From contig JALRLI010000001.1 of assembly GCA_023254555.1 (NCBI GenBank), positions 52,586 through 66,331 of the forward strand: a DNA stretch of 13,746 nt. Reading direction: 5' to 3'. Origin of the DNA: Microbacteriaceae bacterium (lineage in GTDB: Bacteria > Actinomycetota > Actinomycetes > Actinomycetales > Microbacteriaceae). Position 1 is the stretch's first letter, and each line of letters starts with the position of its first letter. This document shows positions 12,832 to 13,746 of this stretch, one piece after another. The position numbers were made by a program, and so were the translations under genes. Below the pieces are notes generated by a model, which made no database searches, was not told the DNA's origin, and saw only the letters and a list, made by a program, of their open reading frames with translations.

Positions 12832-13746
12832 ATGGCAGAACTATCGATCAGCCCCGATCAGATTCGTAACGCGCTGAAAGATTTCGCAAAGTCGTTCGAA
12901 CCTTCGAAGGCAAAGAAGACTGAGGTTGGCTACGTCGTAGACGCGGCTGATGGAATTGCTCACGTCGAGGGACTCCCAGGCGTAATGGCCAACGAACTCG
13001 TCAAGTTCGCTGACGGTACTCTCGGTCTCGCACAGAACCTAGACGAGAACGAAATTGGTGTCGTTGTGCTGGGTGAGTTCACCGGCATTGAAGAGGGCCA
13101 AGAAGTTACCCGCACCGGTGAAGTTCTTTCGGTTCCCGTCGGAGAAGGCTACCTGGGTCGCGTTGTCGATCCACTCGGCGCCCCAATCGATGGCCTTGGA
13201 GCCATCAAAGCAGAGGGTCGTCGCGCACTTGAGCTGCAGGCGCCGGGTGTTATGCAGCGTAAGTCAGTGCACGAGCCACTCCAGACTGGTATCAAAGCAA
13301 TTGACGCAATGATCCCTGTTGGTCGTGGACAGCGTCAGCTCATCATTGGTGACCGTCAGACCGGTAAGACCGCAATCGCAATCGACACCATCATCAACCA
13401 GAAGGCTAACTGGGAGTCCGGCGACGTCAACAAGCAGGTTCGCTGCATCTACGTTGCTATCGGCCAGAAGGGTTCCACGATTGCTGCTGTCAAGGGCGCA
13501 CTCGAGGACGCTGGCGCTATGGAGTACACCACCATCGTGGCAGCTCCTGCATCTGATCCCGCAGGTTTCAAGTACCTTGCTCCGTACACCGGTTCTGCTA
13601 TCGGTCAGCACTGGATGTACGGCGGCAAGCACGTCCTCATCATTTTCGATGACCTCTCCACGCAGGCTGAGGCTTACCGTGCCGTATCGCTGCTGCTTCG
13701 CCGTCCACCAGGACGTGAGGCATACCCCGGTGACGTCTTCTACTTA
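12832..13746 (+). CDS. atpA: ATP synthase F1 alpha subunit (partial, runs off the window)
   Basis: Non-catalytic nucleotide-binding subunit of the F1 head. The first 305 codons are present and the frame is still open at the window end; full proteins of this family are about 500-550 aa. The N-terminal helix (about 5-25) contacts delta and is followed by the beta-barrel domain (about 30-95). The nucleotide domain has the P-loop GDRQTGKT (173-180), the IYVAIGQKGSTIA segment (206-218) and Walker B LIIFDDLS (269-276). The window ends in LLLRRPPGREAYPGDVFYL, the conserved run before the catalytic interface. The ATG at 12832 has GAGGA (12821-12825) six bases upstream. It is in the standard operon place after atpH. 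Confidence 0.97.
   Translation, partial: MAELSISPDQIRNALKDFAKSFEPSKAKKTEVGYVVDAADGIAHVEGLPGVMANELVKFADGTLGLAQNLDENEIGVVVLGEFTGIEEGQEVTRTGEVLSVPVGEGYLGRVVDPLGAPIDGLGAIKAEGRRALELQAPGVMQRKSVHEPLQTGIKAIDAMIPVGRGQRQLIIGDRQTGKTAIAIDTIINQKANWESGDVNKQVRCIYVAIGQKGSTIAAVKGALEDAGAMEYTTIVAAPASDPAGFKYLAPYTGSAIGQHWMYGGKHVLIIFDDLSTQAEAYRAVSLLLRRPPGREAYPGDVFYL

Overview
The window (13,746 bp, G+C in the mid-50s percent by rough count of a few lines) is ordinary chromosomal DNA of an actinobacterium, most likely a Microbacteriaceae relative with moderate G+C (for example freshwater Rhodoluna/Aquiluna types; this placement is inference). The evidence is gene order. thrC-thrB-rho-prfA ... prmC-tsaC-wecA-(AtpI-like)-atpB-E-F-H-A matches the M. 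tuberculosis block around Rv1294-Rv1308. The long disordered Arg-rich N-terminus of Rho and the long delta subunit AtpH are also actinobacterial traits. Nine of the 15 start codons I assign are not ATG.

Layout. (1) 1-1016, plus strand: the last codons of thrC and the whole of thrB, the two final steps of threonine synthesis. (2) 1187-5296, plus strand: rho (transcription termination), prfA (release factor 1) and an MFS transporter, packed with 0-6 bp gaps. (3) 5286-6742, minus strand: cysK-cysE, a two-gene cysteine synthesis operon whose end overlaps the end of the MFS gene by 11 bp. (4) 6834-10105, plus strand: prmC (methylates release factors, so it acts on the product of prfA), tsaC (first step of t6A tRNA modification), wecA (polyprenyl-phosphate sugar-1-phosphate transferase of the cell envelope) and a four-helix membrane protein in the AtpI position. 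(5) 10263-13746, plus strand: the F1Fo ATP synthase operon atpB-E-F-H-A, with atpA cut by the window end.

Relative to M. tuberculosis, rpmE is missing between rho and prfA, and MFS-cysE-cysK sits between prfA and prmC. I see no tRNA or rRNA, insertion sequence, CRISPR array, phage or defence gene. There is no gene-free stretch over 300 bp; the longest gaps are 1017-1186 and 10106-10262, both annotated.

No wholly new system is visible. The points most worth checking are local: a Lys/Pro/Ala tandem-repeat tail on AtpF, a probable CTG start for atpB, a Rho without the usual N-terminal helical domain, a CysE without the tail that docks into CysK, an internal duplication in AtpH, and possible control elements in the cysK-prmC and atpB leaders.
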